Of a DNA stretch of 37,358 nt, positions 15,498 to 23,833 are shown piece by piece. Each line of letters opens with the position of its first letter. Position 1 is the stretch's first letter. The translations under genes and the position numbers were made by a program. The notes beneath the pieces are model-generated. The model ran no database searches. It had not been told where the DNA came from and was given only the letters and a program-made list of their open reading frames with translations. The DNA comes from Lachnospiraceae bacterium (GTDB taxonomy: Bacteria; Bacillota; Clostridia; Lachnospirales; Lachnospiraceae), in assembly GCA_015056945.1 (NCBI GenBank), contig SVFH01000024.1, forward strand, positions 1-37,358, read 5' to 3'.

Positions 15498-16448
15498 ATG
15501 TATCATAAATCAGCAACTAAAATTTTCGCAATTCTGTTTTTGTTTATTCTTATTCTGATTCCCATCGCTGCACTGTATACTTACATTTCAAAACCTGCCT
15601 TTATCACCAGGGAAGAAGTATGCTCCGTTCCGGGAATAACCAAACCATATAAAATTATATTCATCTCCGATACACATATTTCACTTTGTGATGAACGCGA
15701 TGCTTCCTTGTCCGATAAATCCGCATCTCGATATAATGCGGCACGAAGTAAAGAAGGCATCGGTGCAGATAAAACATTTCATTCTCTCATGACTTATGTA
15801 AAAAAAGAGCAGCCCGATTTATTGATTCTTGGCGGAGACATTATCGATTCTGCAATGTATGCCTCCATTGACTTTGTCGAAAAAGAACTTAAATCAACCG
15901 GCATTCCTTATTTATTTACTATGGGAAATCATGATTTCGAATACGGCGATGAGTATTTTACGCCCGAAGCGTATTCCACTTATCTGCCGCGCCTTCATTC
16001 ACTTCGAAATACAGACACAGATTATCAGATTCTTGAAACAGAAGAATTCGTCATCTTATCCGTTGATGACAAAGGTTCTCAGGTTTCCGCAGAGGCACTG
16101 GAAGCTTTGCTTTCCCTCAAGGCGGGAAACAAACCCATTTTAGTCGTCACACATGTTCCGATTGAACCTATCGGCAACGAAGACTTATGCATGCTCACCA
16201 AACAGGTGTGGGGAGAAGATTCTGCCGGAAACTCCAAAGTTTTAATGGGATACGGCGCCTGCATACCTAATGAAACAACCACGGATTTCATTAACGAGGT
16301 CTGCGCTGATGACAGCCCTGTTTTTTGTGTTCTTGCCGGTCACATCCATTTCTATCACAAAGATACACTCGGACCGCAAACAACACAGATTATTGCCGGC
16401 GCCGGATACGAAGGCGAATTAATCAACCTTACCCTAATTCCCCAATAA
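15498..16448 (+). CDS. Membrane-anchored metallophosphoesterase
   Basis: A 316-residue protein with one N-terminal membrane segment (about residues 8-29) that anchors a calcineurin-like phosphoesterase domain. The metal-binding motifs appear in order: IFISDTHIS (DxH), LILGGDIIDS (GDxxD), MGNHDFEYGD (GNHD), VVTHVPIEP and LAGHIHFYH (GHxH). All ligands are present, so the enzyme should be active, probably with two Mn or Fe ions. Related YkuE/YaeI-type enzymes act on lipid-linked or cell-wall phosphoesters; the substrate here is unknown. The ribosome binding site is AAAGGAG. It converges on spoVAC with an 11-nt gap and no visible terminator between them. Confidence 0.9.
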   Translation: MYHKSATKIFAILFLFILILIPIAALYTYISKPAFITREEVCSVPGITKPYKIIFISDTHISLCDERDASLSDKSASRYNAARSKEGIGADKTFHSLMTYVKKEQPDLLILGGDIIDSAMYASIDFVEKELKSTGIPYLFTMGNHDFEYGDEYFTPEAYSTYLPRLHSLRNTDTDYQILETEEFVILSVDDKGSQVSAEALEALLSLKAGNKPILVVTHVPIEPIGNEDLCMLTKQVWGEDSAGNSKVLMGYGACIPNETTTDFINEVCADDSPVFCVLAGHIHFYHKDTLGPQTTQIIAGAGYEGELINLTLIPQ

Positions 16449-16459
16449 GCTTGCTATCC

Positions 16460-16939
16460 CTATGCACATCCCATTATTTTCATAATCCAGTATATCAGAC
16501 CAAACAGCCAGCTGGTAACAATACCATATAAAATAACGGGTCCTGCAATAGAAAATATTTTTGAACCAACACCAAATACCCAGCCTTCATATTTGAATTC
16601 TGTGGCCGCGCTGGCTACAGAATTGGCAAAACCGGTAATCGGCACAAGTGCACCCGCACCTGCAAAAGAAACCAGGTTTCGATAGATTCCTAAATTCGTT
16701 AAAATTACACTGATAAAAATCAACAGAATCGTACACCATGCGCTTGCATCCTCCGTATTTAACCCAAACACATTCTCTGCCGCAAACAATATTCCCTGGC
16801 CGGCAACACAAATCACTCCCCCTACCAGGAATGCCGTCATACAACGTTTCCAAATGTTTGCCTTCGGTGTAATTTCCTGAATCATTTTACCGTATTCTTC
16901 TTTTATCATACTCTTTCCGTTTTCATTTTCTTCCTGCAT
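16460..16939 (-). CDS. spoVAC: Stage V sporulation protein AC
   Basis: A 159-residue polytopic membrane protein of the SpoVA channel that moves dipicolinic acid into forespores. In B. subtilis SpoVAC is a mechanosensitive channel involved in germination. A cytosolic N-terminal stretch including KEEYGKMIQEITPKANIWK precedes AFLVGGVICVAGQGILF. The strongest signature is FAGAGALVPITGFANSVASA followed by ATEFKYEGWVFGVGSKIF. GGAGG precedes the ATG. It is the third and last gene of this spoVA operon, 18 nt after spoVAB. The usual following genes spoVAD and spoVAE are absent here. Confidence 0.93.
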   Translation of the reverse strand: MQEENENGKSMIKEEYGKMIQEITPKANIWKRCMTAFLVGGVICVAGQGILFAAENVFGLNTEDASAWCTILLIFISVILTNLGIYRNLVSFAGAGALVPITGFANSVASAATEFKYEGWVFGVGSKIFSIAGPVILYGIVTSWLFGLIYWIMKIMGCA

Positions 16940-16957
16940 AATAAACCTCCTCCGTTC

Positions 16958-17416
16958 TTACACTCCGATTCCGAACATAAAATATAATATACTACCTATC
17001 AATTTTCCGATTGCCACACCAAGGATTGCAACCCCCACACCTTTCTTCAAAGAGATTCTCCTTGCAAATATAGGAATTCCGTCTAACATCTCCGCAATGG
17101 CAAGCGCCATACAACCAACGAAACACCCTGCGAAAAATCCACCTGCGCCAAAAAATGCATTAACAATGAAAGGGAGACGCCTTGTCAGTTCCGAAAGTAT
17201 AGAGCCGCATATCGGCCAGACAGTAAGAATCATGGCAAACCAGGTACCGTATACTACTGCGTCTTCATAGCGAAGCACATGCCCTGCAGTGTGGGTTTTG
17301 CCTGCAAAGCGCGGAAGCAGCCCAAGTGCAATCAACGTTGAAAATACGCCACCCGAAACAAAGCTTCCTGCTGAAATACCGACAATAAACAGAAGCAAAA
17401 TTTTAACTATTTCCAT
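16958..17416 (-). CDS. spoVAB: Stage V sporulation protein AB
   Basis: A 152-residue protein with about four membrane segments. The start IVKILLLFIVGISAGSFVSG and GGVFSTLIALGLLPRFAGKT match SpoVAB, as does YEDAVVYGTWFAMILTVWP. GFFAGCFVGCMALAIAEMLD and GVGVAILGVAIGKLIGS are further typical segments. It is made in the forespore in B. subtilis, with a role in dipicolinate uptake not defined biochemically. It begins 4 nt after the spoVAA stop codon. Confidence 0.92.
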   Translation of the reverse strand: MEIVKILLLFIVGISAGSFVSGGVFSTLIALGLLPRFAGKTHTAGHVLRYEDAVVYGTWFAMILTVWPICGSILSELTRRLPFIVNAFFGAGGFFAGCFVGCMALAIAEMLDGIPIFARRISLKKGVGVAILGVAIGKLIGSILYFMFGIGV

Positions 17417-17420
17417 TTTT

Positions 17421-18029
17421 TTACTCCTCTTTATTCATTCTTGCAGCATTATCGATGATGGTTTCATTCACATCTTTTTCATATAAACGCATCTCAACTT
17501 CAATCGGAGTAGGATCCTTCGTAATACGCCTTTTACCAATATGGTTGTAAAAAAGAATAATGCCGCCGCCCAGTCCGAGTGAATACCCAATCTCAAGTAA
17601 GGGCACACATTTTTCTCTTTGCAAGCCGAAAAGTTCATAAAGCTGATACATCAACCCCTGTATTCCAATATCGTTATGAAATGCCATAATCGAAAACGCC
17701 GAGCCGAAAAAGCATATGCAACACACCAGAAAGATTTTCATGAAATTCACACTTTCCGGCGCCTTCTTTTTCGGTTCATAGGACACAACAATATCCCGCT
17801 CCCCAATCGAAGCAATCACTTCATTTGGATATCTCTCATGTATTTTTTCAATAATATCGATAATTCCCAACACAATGCATTTTTCTTTTTCCTTTTGAAA
17901 TTTGTAAAGTTCTAACTGCATCAGTTTACTCTTTTTCTGTTCCTCTATTCCGGTAAGCTGTGCAACATCACCTAATAACACTGCCTGTTTCTTTAGCTTT
18001 ACATCTTCCTGCAAGTTCAAGTAAATCAT
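17421..18029 (-). CDS. spoVAA: Stage V sporulation protein AA
   Basis: A 202-residue protein with a soluble N-terminal domain (about residues 1-95) starting IYLNLQEDVKLKKQAVLLGD, typical of SpoVAA. Two membrane segments follow (FLVCCICFFGSAFSIMAF and IGYSLGLGGGIILFYN). KKKAPESVNFMKIFLVCCIC joins the soluble domain to the first membrane segment. AAAGGGG lies about 11 nt before the chosen ATG. It is the first gene of spoVAA-AB-AC, preceded by a candidate sigma-G-type promoter. Confidence 0.92.
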   Translation of the reverse strand: MIYLNLQEDVKLKKQAVLLGDVAQLTGIEEQKKSKLMQLELYKFQKEKEKCIVLGIIDIIEKIHERYPNEVIASIGERDIVVSYEPKKKAPESVNFMKIFLVCCICFFGSAFSIMAFHNDIGIQGLMYQLYELFGLQREKCVPLLEIGYSLGLGGGIILFYNHIGKRRITKDPTPIEVEMRLYEKDVNETIIDNAARMNKEE

Positions 18030-18063
18030 TTCATTGTTTGCCCCTTTAAAAAATCTAAAAAAA

Positions 18064-18092
18064 GTATTTGCTTTTTTCCAAAAATCTATTCA
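18064..18092 (-). promoter_or_regulatory. Candidate sigma-G-type promoter for spoVAA
   Basis: On the minus strand TGAATA (18087-18092) is followed after 16 nt by CAAATAC (18064-18070). This partly matches the forespore sigma-G consensus (TGMATA, then CATxxTA). Expression in the forespore is known for spoVA in Bacillus; here it is inferred. Confidence 0.35.
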
Positions 18093-18214
18093 TCCATTCA
18101 TATTTCGAAAATTCCTTTTTGCGCCATTTGCAAAAATACTTGCATTTTTCTTTGAAAATTGATACATTTTATATATGAAATCGCATTATATTTTTATTTG
18201 AAAGGAATTTGCAG

Positions 18215-19180
18215 ATGAGTGAATCCGTAAATACAACAAGACTTGATTCTCATGAAATCATTTCGCACAATAATCCTGATTATCCTGTCGGTGTTTATTA
18301 TGTGGAACCTTCCAAAATGTACATGCAACATGTACGTTGGCATTGGCATGAAGAACTTGAGATTAACTACGTCAAGGAAGGTATTGCAAATTTTCACATT
18401 GGCGAAGAACAGATTGTTGTCACGGAAGGGCAGGCTGTGTTCATCAACCGGGATGTTTTACATTCTATTCATAATGCCGGAAATGATTCCTGCGTCATTC
18501 TCTCTACCATGTTTCACCCAAGTTTTTTATTCCGCGATCCGGAATCATCTACTTCACTTATGTATCTGAATCCGATTATTTCACATTCCTCCCTTCGCTA
18601 TCTCTTTTTTGACAGAAAAGATATGTGGAGCCGCGGAATGCTCGCCCTGATTTCCAATATGATTGATACAAATCTTTCACAGGAATTCGGTTACGAGCTT
18701 ATGACAAAGAGTATATTAAGTGAGTTCTGGTTTCAGTTAATCAAGAAGCTAAAAGTACAGTATGTTCCACACACCGCAACTCCCAAAACATTTTCTCCGG
18801 ATCAGACTCGTATCAAAGATGCTATCCTTTATATTGAGGAACACTTTGCGGAAACAATCACATTAGAAGACATTGCGGATTCCATTCATGTCAGCAAAAG
18901 CGAGTGTTGCCGTTGCTTCAAAAGAGCCGTTAATCTGACACCTTTTGAGTATCTCATGAAATATCGTATTTTGAAAGCTGCTGAATGTATTCTTACAAAT
19001 GATAAATCCGCTGCATCCATTGCAAACTTAGCTGCTTCTGTCGGTTTTAACAACACCAGCTATTTCAACAAGCTTTTCAAAGAATATTTCGACTGTACAC
19101 CACTACAGTACCGCAAACTTTGTAAAACCGAACATCGTGACAAACTCAGTGCTTACGGTTTATCACTGAAACACATTTAA
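18215..19180 (+). CDS. AraC-family regulator with N-terminal cupin domain
   Basis: A 321-residue regulator. The N-terminal half has the cupin pattern MQHVRWHWHEELEINYVKEG and VTEGQAVFINRDVLHSIHN, probably a small-ligand sensor, often for sugars in Clostridia. The C-terminal 100 residues contain the double HTH: TITLEDIADSIHVSKSECCR and the second, SIANLAASVGFNNTSYFNKL, ending FDCTPLQYRK, which is the AraC signature. I chose the ATG at 18215 with AAAGGA 8 nt upstream. Upstream, TGCAA-N6-TTGCA (about 18129-18144) may be an operator. The neighbouring genes face away or converge, so its target is unknown. Confidence 0.9.
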   Translation: MSESVNTTRLDSHEIISHNNPDYPVGVYYVEPSKMYMQHVRWHWHEELEINYVKEGIANFHIGEEQIVVTEGQAVFINRDVLHSIHNAGNDSCVILSTMFHPSFLFRDPESSTSLMYLNPIISHSSLRYLFFDRKDMWSRGMLALISNMIDTNLSQEFGYELMTKSILSEFWFQLIKKLKVQYVPHTATPKTFSPDQTRIKDAILYIEEHFAETITLEDIADSIHVSKSECCRCFKRAVNLTPFEYLMKYRILKAAECILTNDKSAASIANLAASVGFNNTSYFNKLFKEYFDCTPLQYRKLCKTEHRDKLSAYGLSLKHI

Positions 19181-19181
19181 A

Positions 19182-19253
19182 AAAAAGAGGAACTAATTTG
19201 CCACTGTCATTCTATAGCTTTCACTAAATGTCATTGACAAATTATGCTCCTCT
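19182..19253 (-). terminator. Long terminator hairpin of the cyclase operon
   Basis: AGAGGA (19186-19191) pairs with TCCTCT (19248-19253), and TAATTTG with CAAATTA inside it. On the minus strand this hairpin ends in an A-T stretch read as a T-run (19181-19186), 2 nt after the diguanylate cyclase stop. It also follows the AraC stop codon on the plus strand and could be bidirectional, though the plus side lacks a T-tract. Confidence 0.7.
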
Positions 19254-19254
19254 A

Positions 19255-20223
19255 TTAACAAATCACATACCTGTTTTTTCCACGCTCTTTTGCCTGATAC
19301 AGCGCATCATCTGCATTGGAAACAAGCGCATCGTAATCCATTCCGTCTTTCGGATAATATGCAATTCCGATACTGCAGCTAATGGAAATAGCCTTGCCGT
19401 CTTTCTCAAACTTACGGCAAAGGGATTTATTTAATTCCCTGGCACGTTGCTCTGTTACTTCTTTGGTTGTATGCTTCATAAATACCATGAACTCATCTCC
19501 GCCGATGCGTCCCACGAAATCACTGTGTCGAAATGTATTTTTAATCGCTCGCGCCACAAACTTTATGACTTCATCACCAAAAACATGGCCCAAATTATCA
19601 TTTACTGCTTTAAAATTATCCGTATCTATCATCATCATTGCATGCAGTTCGTCAGTTGATGACGTTTCGAGAAAATCACGTACCGACTTTTGCATCGCCG
19701 CTTTGTTTAAAATTCCCGTCATATCATCAATACGAATTCTGTTTTGCATCTCTTCCTGCATCGCCATATTCATGACATTACGCTCATAGAGAGCCGTATT
19801 TACCCTGGTCATTTCCTGTTGTGCAAGAATCTGTTCCGTTACATCCGTTAACACAACATAATACTTCTCTTCGCCGTTGCTCTCCGTTACTCTTTTCCCG
19901 CGGTATTCCACATACATTACATCGTTTAACATACTTTTAATACGGAAACTTACCTGAATATTTCCACCGGTCCCGGCCTGATACTCAATCAATTCTTTGG
20001 TTTGTGACCGATCCTCTTTATAGACCATCATATCAAAGGAATTGTAAAAGGTATCGCGAAAAGATTCTTCATCACACCCAAACATACTTAACAGTCCATT
20101 GCTCAGTTCCAATAATTTTCCCGTCTTAGCATCGTAGGTAAAAAAACCGCCCGGAATATTATCCATCAAAATCTCAATTTTTCTTTTTGCATCAGCAAGC
20201 TGTTGCTCTAATGAAAGTAACAT
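19255..20223 (-). CDS. PAS-GGDEF diguanylate cyclase
   Basis: A 322-residue protein predicted to make cyclic di-GMP from two GTP. Residues about 1-12 are a coiled coil. A PAS domain follows (about 15-130; NIPGGFFTYDAKTGKLLELS onward), with VVLTDVTEQILAQQ as its C-terminal connector. A signalling helix leads into the GGDEF domain (about 165-322). The motif GGDEF (241-245) is intact. The inhibitory I-site R232-H-S-D235 is correctly placed five residues upstream, so product feedback is expected. No membrane segment is present, so it is probably cytosolic. GGAGGG precedes the ATG by 5 nt. It follows the DUF2156 gene by 38 nt. Confidence 0.93.
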   Translation of the reverse strand: MLLSLEQQLADAKRKIEILMDNIPGGFFTYDAKTGKLLELSNGLLSMFGCDEESFRDTFYNSFDMMVYKEDRSQTKELIEYQAGTGGNIQVSFRIKSMLNDVMYVEYRGKRVTESNGEEKYYVVLTDVTEQILAQQEMTRVNTALYERNVMNMAMQEEMQNRIRIDDMTGILNKAAMQKSVRDFLETSSTDELHAMMMIDTDNFKAVNDNLGHVFGDEVIKFVARAIKNTFRHSDFVGRIGGDEFMVFMKHTTKEVTEQRARELNKSLCRKFEKDGKAISISCSIGIAYYPKDGMDYDALVSNADDALYQAKERGKNRYVIC

Positions 20224-20261
20224 ATCAACCCTCCACGTACATTACTAACCCCATTCTATAT

Positions 20262-21152
20262 CTACTTGTTATTTTCTACAAGTGTAACCAGACCTTTTTC
20301 ATAAATCATCTCCGGATAGTAAGATAATTTCGCCTTACGCAATCCTTCTTCTCCCAAATCCTCTTCCCGGTTGATATATAAATAGTCCTTTGCAAAGTAA
20401 GATGCAAACTCCCTGTTAATCATCGGATATGCTCCCTGAATGTCTCCAAAAGCTTTCTCAATGTGCACTACATAGGTATCATTTCCCAAAGGCTCGCCTA
20501 AAGAAAAGGCAATCACCTTCCCGCCGGCACGCAAAAGTCCTGCATCAAGACCAATTATCTCACGTTCACGAAGTGCTCTGATGGTAACATCCACTTCTTC
20601 TCTTTTATCTTCTGCATTTCCGCCCGGTGTTGTTTCAAGCCAGACTTTTACCATCTCAATGCACTCTTCTACGTTTTCTTCTGTTATGACTTCAAAGCAC
20701 CAGTCGGGATTATTTTCCCGAAAACGATTGATATGATTTCTCTTCGCATGCAGCTTCTTTCCTGCCAATGTCATCAGACTCTCCGTGCGGTAAATATAAT
20801 CCGCCTCATGTCTGCGGTATTCAATCTGAAACTCTCCCGGATATGCTTTTTCTAACATTGCAAACTGCTCGGGAATTACCAGACCCATACGAAACGGCTC
20901 ACCAATCTCCTTCATATATTCACGCAAAAGAGGGATTGCCTGTAATGGTTTTTCTCCAATAGGGAAACTGACCGACTTTGTTTTTTCGGTTCGAAAAACC
21001 ATACAATCCGCCATAAATCCAACCTTAGTCCTGTAAATATCCGACCAAAGATAATTATTTCCGAAAGACTGTTCACAGCCTTTTGAAATGCGATATTGAT
21101 AAAATTGTTCCATCACCTGCTTTTGCGCAAGCGTGATTTCTTTCCACTCCAT
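20262..21152 (-). CDS. DUF2156 (phosphatidylglycerol lysyltransferase-like) protein
   Basis: A 296-residue protein resembling the C-terminal aminoacyl-transfer domain of MprF-type enzymes, without the flippase membrane region. GCEQSFGNNYLWSDIYRT and KKLHAKRNHINRFREN are characteristic of DUF2156. GGKVIAFSLGEPLGNDTYVV followed by HIEKAFGDIQGAYPMINREF is the GNAT-like core. The family transfers amino-acid groups from aminoacyl-tRNA in characterised cases; the acceptor here is unknown. AAGGAGT precedes the ATG. It is between a MATE exporter (15 nt upstream) and a diguanylate cyclase. Confidence 0.88.
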   Translation of the reverse strand: MEWKEITLAQKQVMEQFYQYRISKGCEQSFGNNYLWSDIYRTKVGFMADCMVFRTEKTKSVSFPIGEKPLQAIPLLREYMKEIGEPFRMGLVIPEQFAMLEKAYPGEFQIEYRRHEADYIYRTESLMTLAGKKLHAKRNHINRFRENNPDWCFEVITEENVEECIEMVKVWLETTPGGNAEDKREEVDVTIRALREREIIGLDAGLLRAGGKVIAFSLGEPLGNDTYVVHIEKAFGDIQGAYPMINREFASYFAKDYLYINREEDLGEEGLRKAKLSYYPEMIYEKGLVTLVENNK

Positions 21153-21167
21153 AGTACTCCTTCCGGC

Positions 21168-22538
21168 TTACATTCTGTCTGCCAGTGTCTTTCTTTTTTT
21201 CCAGATTCCTGAAAGGAAATAAAATGCACCCGGAATTGCACATCCGTACGGCGCAAGACCGTATCCCAAAACAAATCCGAAGAATCCCCATTCCAGTACA
21301 ATTCCAAACAACCAGCTTAATCCGATTCTTAACACAACACCATCAAGAATAGATAAAATCAAACTAAGCTTGGCATTTCCGATTCCCTGTATAAAAGCAT
21401 TTCCGCCTCTGAACATCGCCATTGCAGGAAACATCCAGATAATCGCGCTGATGAAAACAGCTGACATCTCATGAACCGCAATGTCATCCGTAAACATCTG
21501 AAATAAATTTTTACCAAAAAACAAATAAATAACCATGCAAATGCCTGTATATATACCGGCATACAGCCATGCGTACCATACGACCTTCTGCGCACGCTTC
21601 TGCTGTCCTGCTGCAATATTCTGACTAATCATCGGCAAAGCCGCAAACTGTATGCCTTGTGAAAGCTTATTGACAATATCATCAATCCGGACTCCGACAC
21701 CAAATGTAGCTGACGCAACCACATCAATATCATTAATCAATGAATTTACAAACAGCATGGATAAGTTAATACAGCCAGACTGAATCGCCATCGGTGTTCC
21801 GAGGCTGAACATCATACCGGTATATTTTTTGCTCGGAATGAGACTTGAAAGTTTGAAGTCAAATCCAAAACTTTCTTTATTCCGAAACAGAAAATATAAT
21901 GAAAACAGGAATGAAACGGCCTGACCGATAATGGTCGCCCATGCAGCACCTGCAACTCCCCAATCAAAGACACCGATAAAAATCAAATCCAAAATCAGAT
22001 TAATCACAGAGGCAATCATAATAAAAAGAAACGGGCGCTTGGAATCTCCCATTCCACGCAATACTGCCGCAATCATATTATATCCTGCGGTAAAAATCAG
22101 TCCACCGCCACAAATCAGCATATAGTCTTTGGACATTTTATAGGATACCTCAGGAATGTTCATTACATTCAAAATGAAATCTTTTGCAATAAAAATAGCA
22201 ATTGTGAAAAAAAGACTGATGCATGCCAACAAGGTAAAAAGTGTTCCGATGATATTATTCAACTCTTTCTTCTTACCGGCTCCCAATGCCTGTGCCACCA
22301 GAACCTGTCCTCCGTTTGAAAACCCCAGACAAACCATTGTAGCGAAATTAACAATCAGACTGCTTTGTGATACAGCAGATAACCCGGGCGTTCCCACATA
22401 ATTTCCCACGATAATCATGTCAACGGTACTGTAAAGTACCTGTAACGCATTTGATGCCATGAATGGAAGGGTAAACCAAAATAACTGCTTTGCTATATTT
22501 CCTTTTGTAAAGTCTTTTACAATTTTCCTTTTTTCCAT
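21168..22538 (-). CDS. MATE-family multidrug/small-molecule exporter
   Basis: A 456-residue protein with about twelve membrane segments. FTKGNIAKQLFWFTLPFMAS and VLYSTVDMIIVGNYVGTPGL are the typical start of the NorM/DinF-like MATE fold. A second half begins near ITGMMFSLGTPMAIQSG-like sequence and contains NSLINDIDVVASATFGVGVR. Transport is probably driven by H+ or Na+; the substrate cannot be told. I chose the ATG at 22538 because TTGGAG lies 7 nt upstream. It heads an operon with the DUF2156 and diguanylate cyclase genes. Confidence 0.92.
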   Translation of the reverse strand: MEKRKIVKDFTKGNIAKQLFWFTLPFMASNALQVLYSTVDMIIVGNYVGTPGLSAVSQSSLIVNFATMVCLGFSNGGQVLVAQALGAGKKKELNNIIGTLFTLLACISLFFTIAIFIAKDFILNVMNIPEVSYKMSKDYMLICGGGLIFTAGYNMIAAVLRGMGDSKRPFLFIMIASVINLILDLIFIGVFDWGVAGAAWATIIGQAVSFLFSLYFLFRNKESFGFDFKLSSLIPSKKYTGMMFSLGTPMAIQSGCINLSMLFVNSLINDIDVVASATFGVGVRIDDIVNKLSQGIQFAALPMISQNIAAGQQKRAQKVVWYAWLYAGIYTGICMVIYLFFGKNLFQMFTDDIAVHEMSAVFISAIIWMFPAMAMFRGGNAFIQGIGNAKLSLILSILDGVVLRIGLSWLFGIVLEWGFFGFVLGYGLAPYGCAIPGAFYFLSGIWKKRKTLADRM

Positions 22539-22572
22539 TTTATACTCCAATTTATAATAATTTCCCTCACAT

Positions 22573-22601
22573 ATTTTACGCTCACATTTTCAAAAAGTAA
22601 A
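22573..22601 (-). promoter_or_regulatory. Promoter of the MATE operon
   Basis: On the minus strand TTTACT (22596-22601) and TAAAAT (22573-22578) are separated by 17 nt, giving a plausible vegetative promoter about 35 nt before the ATG. Confidence 0.5.
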
Positions 22602-22679
22602 GACTCTCTCTCTTTTATCATATTTATGCACTCTTCTCTTTTCTTTTCCCAAAGATGCCTTTTTTCCCTTTCATTTCTA

Positions 22680-22688
22680 TGTTACAAT
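22680..22688 (+). promoter_or_regulatory. Extended -10 promoter for the GH5 gene
   Basis: The plus strand reads TGTTACAAT, an extended -10 element, 34 nt before the ATG. The -35 is only a T-run (22660-22665). Confidence 0.4.
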
Positions 22689-22721
22689 AAATAAAATCAT
22701 ATCTTGAAAGGAACTCAGCTT

Positions 22722-23675
22722 ATGCAAACATGCACAGCCGAAAGAAACGGCCAATTAACACCTTTTGGGAAGCACGGCAAGCTTCATATAGAAGGAACCG
22801 CTCTCACAAATGAACACGGACAAATTTGCCAATTGAAAGGGATTAGTACCCATAACCTTTCTCTTTATCCCGAATATATCACGCAGTCCTGTATCACTGA
22901 ACTTACAGACCGTTTCGACCTCTCCGCATTCCGACTTGCCATGTATTCTGCCGAAGCGGATGATGTCAAAGGATATGCAGATAGCGACGATACACACAGA
23001 AAAGAATTAGAAGAACTGATTCTTTCTGCAGTTGATGTATGCGCCAAGTTAGGCATCTATGTTTTGGTCGACTGGCATATTTTACTGGATTATGATCCGA
23101 ACATGCACAAAGATGCGGCAATAACTTTTTTCAAAAGCATCTGCCCCAAATTGAAATCATATGACAATGTTATTTATGAAATCTGTAACGAGCCAAATAT
23201 GGATACCACCTGGGCACAGATTACAACCTATGCCAACGAGGTAATTCCTGCAATTCGGGCAATCGACCCGGACAAAGTGATTCTTGTTGGAACCCCTGTC
23301 TGGTCACAGCGGGTAGATGAGGCTGCCAAAGCACCTCTCTCTTATCCGAATCTTGCTTATACGCTTCACTTTTATGCTGATACACACAGGGATGAGCTTC
23401 GTCAAATTATGACAGATGCCATCGCAAACGGACTTCCTGTTTTCGTATCGGAATTCGGTATTTGTGATGCTTCCGGAAACGGACCTGTTAATGATGAACA
23501 GACAAATCTCTGGATTGATTTATTGAACCGTTATCAGATTAGCTACATTCTTTGGAATCTTTCCAACAAAAATGAAACCTCTGCAATTCTTGCACCGATC
23601 TGCGACAAGATAAAAGGCTTCGAAGATTCCGACTTTTCCGAATGCGGCAAACGAGTACGAGGCTATATGCAATAA
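22722..23675 (+). CDS. Glycoside hydrolase family 5 (endoglucanase-like), no signal peptide
   Basis: A 317-residue (beta/alpha)8-barrel enzyme. GKLHIEGTALTNEHGQICQL followed by KGISTHNLS is the typical GH5 start. VIYEICNEPN holds the general acid/base (Glu157), and LPVFVSEFGICDASGNG the nucleophile (Glu244), so both catalytic residues are present. The pattern looks closest to subfamily 2 endo-beta-1,4-glucanases. Unlike most of these, it has no signal peptide, linker or carbohydrate-binding module, so it is probably intracellular and acts on imported oligosaccharides. I chose the ATG at 22722 with GAAAGGAAC upstream; an in-frame TTG at 22704 lies inside that site. It is transcribed alone. Confidence 0.9.
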   Translation: MQTCTAERNGQLTPFGKHGKLHIEGTALTNEHGQICQLKGISTHNLSLYPEYITQSCITELTDRFDLSAFRLAMYSAEADDVKGYADSDDTHRKELEELILSAVDVCAKLGIYVLVDWHILLDYDPNMHKDAAITFFKSICPKLKSYDNVIYEICNEPNMDTTWAQITTYANEVIPAIRAIDPDKVILVGTPVWSQRVDEAAKAPLSYPNLAYTLHFYADTHRDELRQIMTDAIANGLPVFVSEFGICDASGNGPVNDEQTNLWIDLLNRYQISYILWNLSNKNETSAILAPICDKIKGFEDSDFSECGKRVRGYMQ

Positions 23676-23722
23676 CTGATTAACGAAACGATAATATTAT
23701 ATACTTTCACACTTTAATACAA

Positions 23723-23767
23723 ACAACAGAAGGTCTTGCCGGGACACCCGACAAGACCTTCTGTTGT
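23723..23767. terminator. Very stable hairpin between convergent operons
   Basis: A 16-bp perfect stem (23723-23738 with 23752-23767) continues, after one C/A mismatch, into CGGG-ACA-CCCG. It lies between the GH5 gene and the end of the large ABC operon. It lacks a proper T-tract on both strands, so it may block transcription weakly or protect 3' ends. A bidirectional terminator is the most natural reading. Confidence 0.6.
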
Positions 23768-23833
23768 CCTAAAACCTCAATGAAAAAACATTATGATATA
23801 TTAAACATTTTTTCTTCTGGGTTATGGTTTTTT

